NCBI GenBank assembly: GCA_965262665.1
Contig: CBDHFR010000004.1
Location: forward strand, 2,790,001 to 2,854,000
Direction of reading: 5' to 3'
Source: CBDBND01 sp965262665
Lineage (GTDB): Bacteria > Pseudomonadota > Alphaproteobacteria > Rhodospirillales > Rhodospirillaceae
DNA: 64,000 nt
The notes beneath the pieces were generated by a model, which ran no database searches, was not told where the DNA came from, and saw nothing but the letters and a program-made list of their open reading frames with translations. Every line of letters starts with the position of its first letter. Position 1 is the stretch's first letter. Shown in pieces: positions 63,201 to 64,000 of this stretch. Both the position numbers and the translations under genes were made by a program.

Positions 63201-63625
63201 TCAATCCCAACAACTTCCAAGGCAAAAGTAAGATCCTGCCCGGCGAGGGGATGATTAGCGTCTATGGTGACTTCTTCTTCCTCGATGGCAACGACCATCA
63301 CCGGCATAGGCTCGCCCTTGTGGTTCATCAGTTCATACATCTGCCCCACTTCGACGGCTGTCCCATCTGAAAACATGCCGCGTTCTAGCACTTGCACCAG
63401 GTCGGGCCGGCGTTCGCCATAGGCGTCGTCCGCGGTGACCGTGAAGGATTTCTCGTTGCCGACCGTCATGCCAACCAAAGCGGCTTCAAAACCGGGAATG
63501 AGCAACCCTTCGCCGAGCTTGGCTTCCATGGGATCTGAGCCGACGGAGGAATCAAATGTAGACCCGTCGGACAAAGTGCCTGTGTAATGAAAACTTACCA
63601 TATCGCCTGATTTCACTGCGCTCAT
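63197..63625 (-). CDS. FKBP-type (SlyD-like) peptidyl-prolyl isomerase
   Basis: 142 residues. VKSGDMVSFHYTGTLSDGST, FDSSVG, then GEGLLIPGFEAALVGMTVGN give the FKBP domain with the SlyD-type insert-in-flap domain (VLERGMFSDGTAVEVGQMYE, HKGEPMPVMVVAIEEEEVTI, DANHPLAGQDLTFALEVV). It lacks the metal-binding His-rich tail of E. coli SlyD. No signal peptide, so cytoplasmic chaperone and isomerase. It is coupled to the parvulin gene. Confidence 0.92.
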   Translation of the reverse strand: MSAVKSGDMVSFHYTGTLSDGSTFDSSVGSDPMEAKLGEGLLIPGFEAALVGMTVGNEKSFTVTADDAYGERRPDLVQVLERGMFSDGTAVEVGQMYELMNHKGEPMPVMVVAIEEEEVTIDANHPLAGQDLTFALEVVGIE

Positions 63626-63780
63626 GGTGCGCCTTTTTGTGCCGGAGGAGTGTCCAGAACTATGGTTTTTGTCTTAGAGCGAGATATGGGGAGAGGGCGT
63701 CGCGCCTCGACTCGCGCACCGGCAGCATAATGGCGGCGGTTTAGAGAGACAAGCGTAGCGATGAGTGCGGCTGATTCGTC

Positions 63781-64000
63781 TCAGCTATCAGGTAGGCCGG
63801 CGCCGATGTCCATCCATTCCCAGGATGTAATCCTATCGACAACACCTTGCCGGTCGTTGTGAGCAATGGGTTCGCTAAAGACCATGAAGTTAACCACGCA
63901 CTGGGAATGGCCGTCATCGGTGGCCAGGGGCAACGTCACGCCGGAGCCATGATTCTCGAGACCTTTGACGGTGGTCACTTTACGATTGGACTTCCAACCG
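63781..64000 (-). CDS. 3' end of an unrecognised gene running off the window
   Basis: The minus frame is open from the window edge to a stop at 63781. The visible end reads KVTTVKGLENHGSGVTLPLA, VVNFMVFSEPIAHNDRQGVV and ITSWEWMDIGAGLPDS. The fragment has a beta-sheet look, resembling the end of a PAS-like sensor domain, but this is a guess. The internal GTG at 63978 is not needed as a start. Confidence 0.45.
   Translation of the reverse strand, partial: GWKSNRKVTTVKGLENHGSGVTLPLATDDGHSQCVVNFMVFSEPIAHNDRQGVVDRITSWEWMDIGAGLPDS

Overview
The window looks like chromosome from a moderately GC-rich proteobacterium, most likely an alphaproteobacterium. This is inferred from gene content: paired MmgE/PrpD genes, a TRAP-type solute receptor, a ROSE-like leader ahead of a small heat-shock gene, many SDR and MFS genes, and a tRNA-fMet 3' end of alphaproteobacterial type. 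No complete RNA gene and no CRISPR array was seen.

Left third (1-23.3 kb) is an eroded mobile region. A P450 gene cut by a 132-bp inverted-repeat element is followed by an AT-rich stretch, a tyrosine integrase and an AlpA-like regulator. After these come IS6, IS110, IS30, IS21, IS3, integrase-core, IS1595, IS630 and ISAs1 elements or fragments, often nested. Only the IS3 element (8354-9585, with 3-bp target duplication) and the IS1595-type element (11498-13038, with a passenger gene) look whole. Cargo between them includes a secreted VOC protein, an RHH protein, a DUF2188 protein, a 5'-truncated Swt1/HEPN gene, an Hsp20 gene, a cupin, and a broken DGQHR-radical SAM operon. That operon abuts a 42-bp tRNA-fMet 3' end, a probable attachment-site scar. 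This reads as the wreck of a genomic island that may once have carried defence genes.

Middle (23.3-35 kb) alternates chromosomal genes with IS scars: glutamate dehydrogenase, a norB gene cut in half, then a minus-strand group mgtE(5'-truncated)-rimB-like-rimK-M14 deacylase, and fragments of an LVIVD-repeat protein and of an unrecognised gene.

Right half (34.7-64 kb) is almost IS-free and dense. It holds a paralogue-rich, probably catabolic gene set: two beta-lactamase-fold hydrolases, an aldo/keto reductase, two SMP-30-like propellers, a Tat-exported DUF1838 protein, a maleate isomerase-like enzyme, two MmgE/PrpD proteins, a lone TRAP receptor, a HapK-like protein, four SDRs, three related MFS carriers, a carboxymuconolactone decarboxylase-like protein and an acyl-CoA dehydrogenase-fold flavoenzyme. 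The substrate is unknown. Several genes here carry single frameshifts or in-frame stops. Two of the frameshifts lie in G6 runs and are repaired by one extra G, so base-calling error must be considered. The window ends with two coupled peptidyl-prolyl isomerases and the 3' end of an unrecognised gene.
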